Source: Tubiluchus corallicola (Eukaryota; Priapulida; Priapulimorpha; Priapulimorphida; Tubiluchidae). From it: a DNA stretch of 64,000 nt. The DNA lies in the NCBI GenBank assembly GCA_030141605.1, contig JAQGDQ010000071.1, forward strand, positions 403,605-467,604. Direction: 5' to 3'. The translations under genes and the position numbers were made by a program. The notes under the pieces were generated by a model. That model searched no databases, had not been told where the DNA came from, and saw only the letters and a program-made list of their open reading frames with translations. Positions within the stretch are counted from its first letter, which is position 1. Every line of letters starts with the position of its first letter. Below, in pieces: positions 11,804-22,546 of the stretch.

Positions 11804-13873
11804 TGTAAAACTATGTCACGAAGATTTTGCATATTGTGTTTTTTTGTTCCACATGTGTGCGCCATTTTTGTTCCAGTGGCAAAATTCGATTTTATGCGTG
11901 ATAAACAATTTACAGTTTTAAATAAATCTTTTTGTATTAAATAATTGGAACTTATCCGTGATTGTATTTATATTTTGGTACGGAACTGCCGGGAAAAGAG
12001 ACCTTTAGATGAGTATGGCTGAGTGTGATAAAATTAAACACTCTAGAAGTAGATCCAAGGGTTGGGTGAAGACTGGCATAAAATTACTAAAAGAGGCGAT
12101 GTCTAGTGAAACGCCTAACTTTGTGTTTGTTCAGCAAAAATTAGAGAACCTTGGAAAATATATTGCCACCTTTAATGAAACAGAAGTGTAGTTAGAAGAT
12201 TATTTAGAAGGTGAAGAACTTGAACAAGCGATTATAGAGGCAAGTGAATTAATCAACACAGCGGAATTAATTTCTGCTCAGGCACTAAGTTTGCTAAAAC
12301 CAGATTCAAGACCATGTAGTCCTAGTGATTTCCAGCGACATGCAAGTGATAATGATTTTGTCTTGCGACGAGTGAATAACTGTGATTTAGCACGTAGTGA
12401 AAGTGCAGCGAATTTACCAACTAATAATGTAGTCGGTGCAGAAGTCACCAACATAAAACTACCTAAATTGCAACTGCCAACTTTCAGTGGTGACCCATTG
12501 AAGTTTTACGAATTTTGGGACATGTTCGTTGCCTCTGTGGATGCTAAACCTGTACCAGACGTTCATAAACTTGTTTACTTAAAGAGCTTACTTAAAGGTG
12601 AAGCTGCTCATGTGATAGATGGCCTGCAGCCTGTAGATGGCAATTATAAGGAAGCTGTTTCTTTGTTAAAGGAGAGATTTGGTGATAAAGACGCAATCGA
12701 GATGTCATTGTTAAAAAAACTGTGGCAGTTAAAGCCCATCACCGATTCGAAAAATATTGAAGCACAAGGAAGTTTTGTAGATGAGCTTGAAGTTGTTATA
12801 AGAGGCCTCAGTGCAATGGGACTTAGTACAGAAGAATTAGGTAAAACCCTAAAACCTCTCTTTCTAGCAAAAATTCCATATGCTTGGCGTGTTGAATGGG
12901 AGTGAATGAGAAGGCGTGAAGATGACAGCGTGAAGATGACACAACATGCTTTGAAAAATTTCGACAGTTCATGAAAAGCGAAGTTGATATTAGACGAAAG
13001 GCTGCTTCATATACTCGCCATAGAGAGTCTGGTGAATTTAGTCGTCGTGCTGGGTATAAGAATTTAGGTGTGAGGAGCACCCTAGATTCAGTTTCTCTTC
13101 TTCAGTCTAGTGATTTTTGTGGAAACACCAAAAATGCGCCTACAGCTTCAAAGAATTCCCATTGTTTATTTTGTGGCAGAGCTCAACATATGTGGCTTGA
13201 TTGTGCGTCTCTTCCTACTAAGACTTTGCAAGAGCGAAAACAGAAGGTTGCTGAGCAGCACCGTTGTTTTTTGTGTCTTGGTTTAAACCACAGAGCTGAT
13301 ACTTGCCGTAAACCTCCATGCAACCGATGTAGTAAATGGCATCATTATTTATTGTGCAATTCAATTGCTGGCTGCTTCCAGGTGAGTCCTTATGTTAAAA
13401 GAGGTTCAAATACTTCTGATGCAAGTGTTGATGTTCCATCAGTTCATTTACAGTCTTTTTGTACGAATGTTGTGTTCTTAATGACTGCGACTGCTGTTTT
13501 GGAAGATACCAAATCGTCAATTCCTATTCGTGTTTTTATAAATCCTGGTGCCACTACCTCTCTTATTTTGTGTGATGTTGCAGAGCGAGCAGGTTGCGAA
13601 ATTATAGGCGAGCGTAATCTTTCGTTAGCTATTATGGGTGGACTTAGCACACCGCAACAGAAATGCCACATTGTTCGTGCTAAACTTCGAACAAATACAG
13701 GAAAAATTGTGACCTTTAATGCCACCACCCAAGATAAACTAGTGAGACCCTTTCCGGCATGTTCTGAGGGTGATTGGTTAGGAGACTTAAAGGGCATGAT
13801 CCTAGGTGACCCAGAGATTCTTTGTGGCAATCCACGAGAAATTCATCTACTGGTTGGTATCCCCCAAAGATGA
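11804..13873 (+). mobile_element. BEL/Pao LTR retrotransposon fragment (gag and protease region), broken
   Basis: Coding starts at 12009. In order: a capsid-like region with the DUF1759 signature (LPKLQLPTFSGDPLKFYEFW at about 12456), two CCHC-like zinc knuckles (CLFCGRAQHMWLDC at about 13163; CFLCLGLNHRADTC at about 13267), and a DUF1758 aspartic-protease-like domain (about 13480-13700). Lesions: in-frame TAG at 12189, TGA at 12903, and a frameshifting 14-bp tandem duplication near 12920-12950. The protease motif reads NPGATTS where the family has DSGA, so the catalytic Asp is lost. No reverse transcriptase or integrase remains; the sequence returns to 5S spacer at about 13873. About 170 bp before the ORF, with an AATAAA near 11920, may be part of the 5' LTR. 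It is non-functional. Confidence 0.85.
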
Positions 13874-14202
13874 TTTTTGATTTTTATAAAAAAAAATCAA
13901 AACAGTTTACCTTGTTCTTGTGTTTCGCTTAATCTATCCATTATTTCTACGTTATCTGTCTGTAACAAAATGCAGAAGTTGAGCAACCTCGAACCTGGTT
14001 TTGCGTTTGAATGGGTGACTGCCCAGGACTTGTAAATTATGTCATATTTAAAAGGCAATATACTTGAGCACGGTATTTCCACCTCCCTGATACTTTACAA
14101 TTTCATGTGATATTTTTATTTATACTTTGCATTACAATACTAGAAATATTTGCTGTTCATGTACATCATTTCTATGTTAACTCGTCTTAAGAAACTGCTA
14201 AT

Positions 14203-14320
14203 GTCTACGGCCATATCACATTGAATACACCGGTTCTCGTCTGATCACCGAAGTTAAGCAATGTAGAGCGTGGTTAGTACTTGGATGGGTGACCGCCTAG
14301 GAATACCACGTGCTGTAGTC
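14203..14320 (+). rRNA. 5S rRNA gene, copy 3
   Basis: 118 bp with intact internal promoter and TTTTT terminator. The 3' end reads GTAGTC instead of GTAGAC, creating one mismatch in the terminal stem. Upstream block GAAACTGCTAAT is conserved. Confidence 0.83.
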
Positions 14321-14581
14321 TTTTTAGTGATTGACAATTATCTAGCGAAGTGTGTGCACAACACGAACACTTTAGATTGTCTTTGATTTTTGGAAGTTGA
14401 AGTGGTGGAAATAAATGTCTGTCTCGACCTTACGTTGATTTTTATTTTTTTGCATTTTAATGTGAAAAACTATCTATTTGTTACGTTTCTCGAATGTTAC
14501 ACAAGGTAAGGAAAAATGAAAATAAACTAGAAAATCAGCCACTGCCCTTCAAAAATGATTTTTGATTTTCATAAAAAATCA

Positions 14582-14690
14582 AAACAGGTACTTTGTTATG
14601 CTTGGAAATCGTAGTAATCGTAGTATGCGTAGAAAATCAGCCACTGCCCTTCAAAACTGATTTTTGATTTTCATAAAAAATCAAAACAGG
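14582..14690. repeat. Short tandem duplication of 5S spacer
   Basis: The segment CAGCCACTGCCCTTCAAAA, then TGATTTTTGATTTTCAT, then CAGGTACTTTGTTA occurs twice in a row (about 14535-14600 and 14637-14700). Other units have it once. Confidence 0.7.
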
Positions 14691-15160
14691 TACTTTGTTA
14701 CTACGTTCACCGTAATCTATCTACTGTTTCTATATTATCTCTTTTTAACGAAATGCAGAAGTTAAGCAACCTCGAACCTGGTTTGGTTTTGCGTTTGAAT
14801 GGGTGACTGCCCGGCGACTGCTGATGCTGGTAACTTCTTAACTTGGTGCTTAGACTTTTTTAAATGGTCAGGAAGGGTGATGAAAAATGCTGTAAGATCT
14901 TCTTCACCACTCAAAAATGGATTTTTGTTCTGACAAATATTTTTAAATGAAGAATATTTTTGCTTGTTCATGCTTGATCATTCTCATGTTTAATTATGTC
15001 ATATTTAGAAGGTAATATACTTGAGCTCGGTATTTCAACCTCCCTGATACTTTATAATTTCATGTTATATTTTTATTTATACTTTGCATTACAATACTAA
15101 AAAGGTTTGCTTGTTCATGTACATCATTTCTATGTTAACTCGTCTTAAGAAACTCCTAAT

Positions 15161-15222
15161 GTCTACGGCCATATCACATTGAATACACCAGTAATCGTCT
15201 GATCACCGAAGTTAAGCAATGT
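15161..15222 (+). pseudogene. Truncated 5S rRNA gene, copy 4
   Basis: Matches the first 60 or so bases of 5S, from GTCTACGG to AAGTTAAGCAATGTAGA, then runs straight into a 17-bp minisatellite. It lacks the C box and 3' stem. Confidence 0.85.
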
Positions 15223-15996
15223 AGACTATTGTCTACAGTGCACTCTTGTCTACAGTGCACTCTTGTCTACTGTGCACTATTGTCTACAGTGCACCCTTGT
15301 CTACAGTGTACTCTTGTCTACAGTGCACTATTGTCTACAGTGCACTATTGTCTACAGTGCACTCTTGTCTACTGTGCACTCTTGTCTACTGTGCACTATT
15401 GTCTACAGTGCACTATTGTCTACTGTGCACTATTGTCTACAGTGCACTCTTGTCTACTGTGCACTCTTGTCTACTGTGCACTATTGTCTACTGTGCACTA
15501 TTGTCTACTGTGCACTATTGTCTACAGTGCACTCTTGTCTACTGTGCACTCTTGTCTACTGTGCACTATTGTCTACTGTGCACTATTGTCTACAGTGAAC
15601 TCTTGTCTACTGTGCACTATTGTCTACAGTGCACTCTTGTCTACTGTGCACTCTTGTCTACTGTGCACTATTGTCTACTGTGCACTATTGTCTACAGTGA
15701 ACTCTTGTCTACTGTGCACTATTGTCTACCGTGCACTATTGTCTACCATGCACTATTGTCTACTGTGCACTATTGTCTACTGTGCACTCTTGTCTACAGT
15801 GAACTCTTGTCTACTGTGCACTATTGTCTACAGTGCACTCTTGTCTACTGTGCACTCTTGTCTACTGTGCACTATTGTCTACTGTGCACTATTGTCTACA
15901 GTGAACTCTTGTCTACTGTGCACTATTGTCTACCGTGCACTATTGTCTACCGTGCACTATTGTCTACAGTGCACTATTGTCTACTGTGCACTATTG
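15223..15996. repeat. 17-bp minisatellite, about 45 copies
   Basis: Unit GTCTACTGTGCACTATT, with A/T at base 7 and CTCTT/CTATT at the end, runs from 15231 to about 15996, exactly 45 x 17 bp. Three plus-strand frames are open only because 17 is coprime to 3 and the 51-bp period has no stop. The GTCTAC word equals the 5S start. Confidence 0.95.
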
Positions 15997-16063
15997 AGCT
16001 TTAAAACCAAGACTTCGTATACTTAAAAGTAAAAGGTCATTTACTGCCATTGTCAGCAAAAAC

Positions 16064-16192
16064 AATGGAGAAAAATCGTGGCATGGATTTTTTGCAAAAA
16101 ATTACGGATTCATGCAACCAAAGTCCACTGCAAGATGCTGCAGACTTCGACGAATTATCAGCAGCTCAGAAAATTACACAGAAAAAAGCTTA
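16064..16192 (+). other. Unassigned 42-codon open frame
   Basis: ATGGAGAAAAATCGTGGC opens a short frame to TAG at 16190, preceded by a TGCCATTGTCAG acceptor-like site. The peptide (FLQKITDSC and following) matches nothing I recognise. It could be an exon or chance. Confidence 0.15.
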
Positions 16193-17170
16193 GAATCAAT
16201 GCGATTAGCTGCATTAAAGACCTTCGGTTACACCAAGAGACTTAGCTAATTAACTTCAGTAATTGCTATAATGTAGTTGCTTTGTGACATATGCTGTGAT
16301 TACAATCCCACATATTCGCCTGTTTTTCCATTACTTCCTTGTATAATTGTTGTCTGATAAACAGTTTCTCTGTCTGTTCTTTGTTCTCTGCTTGATTGGT
16401 TGGTTGGGTGGCATACTAGCTGTCAGACATTGGTTGATTGGTTGTTTGGTGAGTAAGTCGGTTGTTCAGACAACCGATTGGTTGGTTGACTGATTGAGAA
16501 GTAGGTGTAGTTCTGAATGTGCTTGTCGTGTTGTACACTGGATGCATGTCTCCTAGCTTGCTTACTTGGAAAGCTTTTTAGGTGCTTTGCAGAGTAGTGA
16601 GTTGATTGTGTGTTTTCTTTTATTTGACTGATTAATTTTCAAGTTTAATTTGTTTCCATGACACTTTCGCGTTAACTGTATTTTGCCGCTTGATATTGTT
16701 GGGATATTTCTCAGATATAAGGCATTACATGTGTTCCATTAATGTAATTAGTCAATTGTGTTCGTGATTTCGCTCTTTGTCCCTTGTATAGCTGTTTTCC
16801 ATGTAACAGATTTCTGTGTATTATCTGGTCTTCAATATAAAAATCATGTACGTCTTTATGTTATTACTTTGTAAGCTTTGTACCTTTACTAAATTTAGCT
16901 GCTTATGTTTGCATTTGCATACAAACCTTAGTTCACATTTTTATAGTTATTTGTGCTATTTGTACTTTACTTTTCATTAATTTCTATTAACTGTAGAACT
17001 TATTGTTAATATATTATAATGTTAATATAATATAACAATTATCATATTGACAATTTTGCTGTTCTTTTTTACAAAAATTTATTTCTCACAAAGAAGAGTT
17101 TCAGAATTATACACAACCGATTTAGATTTCTATTTTTAACGTCTCATGATAAACGTGCAGCGATTAACTT
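16193..17170. other. Intergenic DNA, nothing recognised
   Basis: AT-rich, with short GGTTGGTT/GATTGGTT runs at about 16390-16500. Plus-strand TTTATT at about 17079-17084 and 17175-17180 supplies possible minus-strand AATAAA signals for the Gly-rich gene. Confidence 0.45.
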
Positions 17171-17491
17171 TTAATTTATTTTCTTTGTATGGAGAATCCT
17201 CAAAACGACTCGAATCGAAACAAGGGAATATTTTACCTTCACATACAGATATAGTAAAGATAACTTAGACTAGCATTTACATCTTTTACATTAGAAAAAC
17301 ATTGAAAAGGCAGTCTGAAATATAACAGCTACAAGTGGATCTGAAACAAACGTGGATATATCAAGGAGAAGTGGATCTACGTCAAGCACGGATGGACTCC
17401 GGATCTGTTGAAGAACTATTCTACTGTCCATAACTGTAGAAGTATTGTAAAAAGAATGTTCAATCTATGTTCAACTTGGGAATCACAGGAT

Positions 17492-18443
17492 TTACCAGAA
17501 ACCACCACCGTATCCACGGCCATAAGATACACGTCCGTAGCCACCAAGTCCACCGTATCCACGTCCGTAGTAACCACGGCCATATCCACCATATCCACCA
17601 AATCCACCATATCCACGTCCGTAGTAACCACCGCCATATCCACCAAATCCACCGTATCCACTTCCATATCCGTAACCTAATCCACGTCCATAGCCAAGGC
17701 CACGTCCATAGCCCAAGCCTCGTCCGTAGCTGCCACCATAAAATCCGCTGGCACTGACTACAGCAACCTACAAATGTATTATCAATGAAACTGTTGTACA
17801 AATGAACTTATCAATGAAACTGTTGTACACGTGAACTTATCAATGAAACTGTTGTACAAATGAACTATCAATGAAACTGTTGTACAAATGAACTATCAAT
17901 GAAACTGTTGTACAAATGTACTTATCAATGAAACTGTTGTACAAATAAACTTATCAATGAAACTGTTGTACAAATGTACTTATCAATGAAACTGTTGTAC
18001 AAATAAACTTATCAATGAAACTGTTGTACAAATGAACTATCAATGAAACTGTTGTACAAATGTACTTATCAATGAAACTGTTGTACAAATGAACTTATCA
18101 ATGAAACTGTTGTACAAATGAACTTATCAATGAAACTGTTGTACAAATGTATTATCAATGAAACTGTTATACAAATAAAAACTTCTTGTTCTTTTAACTT
18201 CTTTTGTCTCCAAATGTAATTAAATAGTTTGACTGAAATGTTGTTGGCTAACACAAACCAATGCCAAGTACATGTGTCGACGTACTTTGATTGATGCAGT
18301 AAAGGCTACGTTGTATTAAATAGAAACGTGAATGTAAATTAACTAGGTGTGGTACTCGAACATGAACAATTGGCTAAATTGTGAAATTCCGTCCATAGAC
18401 GACTTACCAAAACGGCAAGGAGGAAAGCTAGAGTGATCTTCAT
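17492..18443 (-). CDS. Small secreted Gly/Tyr-rich protein, 103 aa
   Basis: Two coding exons on the minus strand: 18443-18408 and 17767-17492 (312 bp, 104 codons). The first encodes MKITLAFLLAVL and ends at donor GTAAGT; the second starts after ACATTTGTAG with VAVVSASG. Together they form a signal peptide with cleavage near VSA/SG. The mature chain is almost only Gly, Tyr, Arg, Phe and Leu in GYGRGLGYG, GGFGGYGGGYYGRGYGG and related words, ending GGGFW. A noncoding first exon is likely at about 19325-19280 (donor GTAAGT at 19279), joined to 18447. Composition resembles secreted cuticle, shell-matrix (shematrin-like) or antimicrobial Gly-rich proteins; sequence alone does not separate these. 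Its intron holds a 14-copy minisatellite. Confidence 0.85.
17787..18170. repeat. 27-29-bp minisatellite, 14 copies
   Basis: GAAACTGTTGTACAAAT followed by GAACTTATCAAT, with variants, occurs 14 times inside the coding intron of the Gly-rich gene, starting 20 bp upstream of that intron's acceptor. Confidence 0.95.
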
Positions 18444-18447
18444 TTTC

Positions 18448-19279
18448 CTAACAAGAAAAAATATTTAATTAACAAACTAGAACTTGAATGGGCATTCGAT
18501 AAAAAATCAATAATTGTCATTTTCCAAATTATTTTAGCATAAAACTGACAATGCTCTAATGATCAATGTTGTTTGGTGAAGAGACTGCAATCAAAAGTGA
18601 TGAAAACTCACCTAATGCTGATCAAGGGTTAAATAAAGTGTTTGATACATGTATTAGTACAACATGTATTATACTAAATTTCGCAAAAAAGAAGACAATT
18701 AGTCAGTTTGTGCTAAATTTCTTTGGTAGCCAAAGTTAAGCAGTCGCAAAAAGACTGTGAAGCATCAATGAACGCCTGGATTAAGTTTAGATTATGCCGG
18801 TTTAGTAGCGGAAACCGTTTAAAACAGAATTTTGATACGTTCAATATTTTGATGGCTTAGAGGTAAACGTATTATGTAAAATTTGCAATAAATTAAGACA
18901 TTTGTGCTAAATTTCCTTCTTAGCAAAAATTAAACAAACTCGAAAAGCTAAAAGAGACAAAAACGGGGATAGGTATGTACATTTTACGTTTTCAAACAGT
19001 TTCCCTTACTGACTCGTACGTTTCAAAATGTAAAATAATTTCGTCTCAATCTTGCTACTCCTATATTGTAGATAAAGTTTGTCGTAAATGTTAAGATAAA
19101 ACGAAACATCTTGTAAGTTTACTCTTCAAAAAATACCACTGAATGTATTACCAAGAAATCTTTCAAACATTTTAAAAAAAGTTGCCGTTTGTAACGATAA
19201 AAAACGCAGTTCGTAAGATGACTAGGTCATATACTAAAACTTCAAAATGCTTACTTTAGTAATAGTAAAAAATACTTAC
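18448..19279. other. Leader intron of the Gly-rich gene
   Basis: AT-rich. TTTGGTAGCCAAAGTTAAGCAGTCG near 18721-18745 and AAAATTAAACAAACTCG near 18927 faintly resemble 5S A-box words but are too short to call. Confidence 0.35.
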
Positions 19280-19355
19280 AATTATAAGTTGAGTTGAGAT
19301 TCGTGTGGTACCACAGACGACAGGCGTATGGTAGCAACACCGGTCTCATCACGCC

Positions 19356-19362
19356 TTAAATA
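19356..19362 (-). promoter_or_regulatory. TATA-like box of the Gly-rich gene
   Basis: The minus strand reads TATTTAA, about 30 bp upstream of the proposed 45-bp leader exon (about 19325-19280). Confidence 0.4.
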
Positions 19363-19719
19363 CTTCCATCGGCTGGTGACCATGAGAGTCAAGCTCTTAA
19401 TCACAGATACCTGAAGTCAGCAGCAGCAGTAGCAGCCGGATTTTTAACGAACAACCTTCTGTCACCCATCAAAATAAAAGTGTTGTTTTCTGTCCTGAGA
19501 GACCGCGCATGTAATTTAAAGCCCTAGCAAGGCAGTTACTGAATATGAAACAAACAGAAAAACAATGACGTCTCTGTGCATTACCAGTGTAAATTAACGT
19601 TAGTGGAAGGTTGGAAAAACGCCTTTTATTTGAATGCATGTGTTTTGTTGATACTGATAATTATTTTCCCTAAAAAAACTTGAAGGGTACAGGGGGTAAG
19701 TGATTTGTAGTTAATTGTG

Positions 19720-20860
19720 CTCAACAGAAAATTGGAGACATAGTTTAGACAACAAGCAATACATTTTAGCGGCATTTTTGGATTTAAGTAAAGCATTCGA
19801 TAGCATTAACGCTCGAACTACTTTACGATAACTTAAAACAAATCAGATTTTATTCGATATCGTTAAAACTGATAGAAAATCATCTCAAAGATGGACAAGA
19901 ACGAGTAATGATACAACCAACTTTTCTGACTGGGCAACGTTAAACAGACGTATACCGCAAGGAACACTACTACTTTATTATTTTGCCTATATATAAACAA
20001 CATATCCAGTGTATTACAACACTCACAAATAACGCTGATGACACTACAATCTACATAGCCCATGAAAATATCCAAACTGCAAAAATTTATTTAGAAAAAG
20101 ATATAAAAAATATAAATACGGCATTTAGTCATTACAAGCTAAATATGAATAATGACAAAACATAAACCATGATACTGTCACCCTCATTAAATACTAATGA
20201 TGCATCATCAACCACTTTGACAATAGATAATGCTGTAATCAAACAAACTAATAATGATAAATTTCTGGGCATACAGGTAGACAATAATCTTTCACGGGAT
20301 GACACTTTAATAACATATACACAAAAATGGCATCAAGCACATCATATCTCCGACAAGTTAAAGGGCAGCTAATAAAGGAAACTAAGTCACTAATATATAA
20401 AACTTTAGTTCTACCACACTTCTTATATGGATGTACGCTACTTCAAAAAACCAAAAGAGAAAATTACTTAAAATTAAATCTCCTTCAGAACTATGTGTTG
20501 AGATTAATAGCTGGGTACTCATACAAACGTAAGGCAGGTAGACAAAAATTTAAAGCTTCAACAACTAACCTGAGAAAAACGTAAAAATTCCCAATCATTG
20601 AAGCACACAAAGAATATTTTACTCTGCTTTTTACATTTAAATACATTAACAACATCAGCAAACCATTCCGGAATAACAGATTTACCTTTTTTCCAAGTCT
20701 AATCGTTAATTCCAGAACAAGCAATCTAAAACAAATTAGGACAAATACCCACTATGGAACGAACTCTGTAATCAAACAAGCAATTCTACTTTGGAATTCT
20801 CTACCATTACAGGTTAAACAAATCAAGTCCCTATCAGCATTTAAAACAAAATTAAAATAA
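19720..20860 (+). mobile_element. Non-LTR retrotransposon (CR1/Jockey-type) reverse-transcriptase fossil
   Basis: Across several frames the sequence encodes RT blocks in order: FLDLSKAFDSINA (about 19770), RRIPQGTLL (about 19947), ADDTTIYIAHE (about 20033; the Tyr/Phe before ADD is Asn), then FLGIQVDNNLS (about 20260), a thumb-like LYGCTLLQKTKRENYLKLN (about 20425) and LLWNSLPLQVKQI (about 20790). Stops and frameshifts occur throughout, so it is dead. No 5' ORF1 or endonuclease seen. Confidence 0.8.
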
Positions 20861-21090
20861 CTAATATTAACCTAATATGAAATATCATCACACCAGTACG
20901 ACAACATACACACTAATTCAGAATTTATATATCCACGGCCATATTAATTAAATCATACTTTTTTCGTTTTTTGTTCATAGTTGTAAATATGCTTGATTTT
21001 ATTCGTCATTACTGCACAGTAAGTTTAGCAGTGTAAGTTTTTATTAACTAACACTGATTGATCATCTCTGTAAAGTTACTCTTACTTTAC

Positions 21091-21208
21091 CTCACTCACT
21101 CACTCACTCACTCACTCACTCACTCACTCACTCACTCACTCACTCACTCACTCACTCACTCACTCACTCACTCACTCACTCACTCACTCACTCACTCACT
21201 CACTCACT
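21091..21208. repeat. (ACTC)n microsatellite
   Basis: Uninterrupted tetranucleotide CTCA ending at the 5S pseudogene block. Confidence 0.97.
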
Positions 21209-21213
21209 TACTC

Positions 21214-21318
21214 CTGCAGCACCTGGTATTCCTTGTTGGTCCCCCATCCAAGTACTAACCCCCCTCTTCGTTGCTTAACTTCGGTGATCAGAAGAGAACC
21301 GGTGTCTTCAACGTGATT
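21214..21318 (-). pseudogene. 5S rRNA pseudogene on the minus strand, first of a tandem pair
   Basis: Minus strand reads AATCACGTTGAAGACACCGG, TTCTCTTCTGATCACCGAAG, TTAAGCAACGAAG, then TTAGTACTTGGATGGGGGACC and GGAATACCAGGTGC. Terminal stem sequences are missing. Confidence 0.75.
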
Positions 21319-21412
21319 TGAACCTAGTATTCCTTGTCGGTCACCCATCCAAGTACTAACCCGCCTCTTCGTTGCTTAACTTCGGTGATCAGACGAGAAC
21401 CCTTGTCATCAA
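21319..21412 (-). pseudogene. 5S rRNA pseudogene on the minus strand, second of the pair
   Basis: Same order as its neighbour, with GGGTGACCGACAAGGAATAC at the 3' side and GGGTTCTCGTCTGATCACC at the 5' side. The two copies are head-to-tail with no spacer, unlike the roughly 800-bp units elsewhere. Confidence 0.72.
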
Positions 21413-21721
21413 CCTGTTTTGAACAACCGGTATTTTCAACGCCGTAATTGTGTATAAGCAGATGCGCGTGATATACAAGAATTGCAAACTTGCTACATAG
21501 GAACATGTACTAATGCGTATAAATTGTCCTCAAATACCAGTAAAATCCACACTAAGTTTCGTTTATTAACAATCAGTATGCAAATCAGTAACAACAGTAT
21601 ACAAACATGTTTAATATTAGCCTATATCGATTCGATTTTTTTACTTTTTCAAGAACGGAAGTGAACGAGTTAAAAAAAGACAAAAATTCGGATTTCCGTG
21701 ATAAGTAATCTAGCTTGTCGC

Positions 21722-21945
21722 CTAGAATTCACAAATATACGGAAATTTTGCTGTATCACACGAGAAGTCATTCCACGTGTTCCCATTTGCCCGCAAGATG
21801 GCGCAGCTTTCGCCATCGCCGTAATTTTCTGGTTGGCCATCTGCTACATCCCAAGAAGTAAAAAGGGCAGGTCGACCTGTTGCAAACCACCTCCAGTCAC
21901 CCTCCTCGTGTATGTCCATTAAACCAATCCAAAAATGCTCACCAG
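21722..21945 (-). CDS. C-type lectin-like domain, terminal exon only
   Basis: One minus-strand exon after acceptor TTTTTAATAAAG encodes the second half of a CTLD: GEHFWIGL, GDWRWFATGRPALFTSW, QPENYGDGESCAIL, then TWNDFSC and FPYICEF before TAG. WIGL, the WND calcium-site motif and two paired cysteines are typical; QPEN replaces the sugar-specificity motif EPN/QPD. About 74 residues are visible. I could not find the first half of the domain or a signal peptide in the next 2 kb upstream, where a long AGTC repeat lies. It is either a gene with distant 5' exons or an orphaned remnant. Confidence 0.75.
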
Positions 21946-22546
21946 CTTTATTAAAAACAAAATATAATTAATATTAAATTTGGTTATTTACCATTATATT
22001 TTCATATAATATAACAGTTATTTAACTTTTATACATTCCTCGGCAATTATAACGTACTTTACCACTCCCATGAAACACTAAAATAACAAATATTACCAGT
22101 GATTTTTTTGAAATTTTTTTGCTCAAACAGCCTGCAGAAAAAAACGTTCTGACGGCACCTGGTGGGACTCTCGAAGGGAGATATACAGCTCTTTAGAAAG
22201 GGGAAGAACAGGGCTATACGATGATGTGGGCTATATTAGGACACGTCCATCAAGAGCAGTGACGACGACTTAATTAGATGTTCTATTTTTGGCAATTTTC
22301 GCTTGGAAAACTGCTGACGCAAAGCCATTGTTGTGACGTCATCCATTATACTCTGCCTGTAACTTTAATTCAGTAAAAGCTTCTGGCTTTGCGTTAGATA
22401 AACAGACAAACACTAGGTAGAATGTTTGCGCATATTTGATTATGAGTGGATTTATAAGCAAAATTTTTTTGCGGGGCCTTTGCTAGTTTGTTTATTAATT
22501 CACTCAATCGTTTATTCACACACAATCATTCATTCATTTATTCAGT
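21946..22546. other. No exon recognised upstream of the lectin exon
   Basis: AT-rich. I searched the minus strand for the N-terminal half of a CTLD and found none. Confidence 0.4.

Noticed and set aside
15229-16026. Three overlapping open frames (up to 265 aa) over the 17-bp repeat; also considered as a CRISPR array
   Set aside because: Repeat artefact. No unique spacers, so not CRISPR.
17408-17757. Thr/Ser/Val-rich and His-rich frames on the plus strand
   Set aside because: Shadows of the Gly/Tyr-rich exon on the minus strand.
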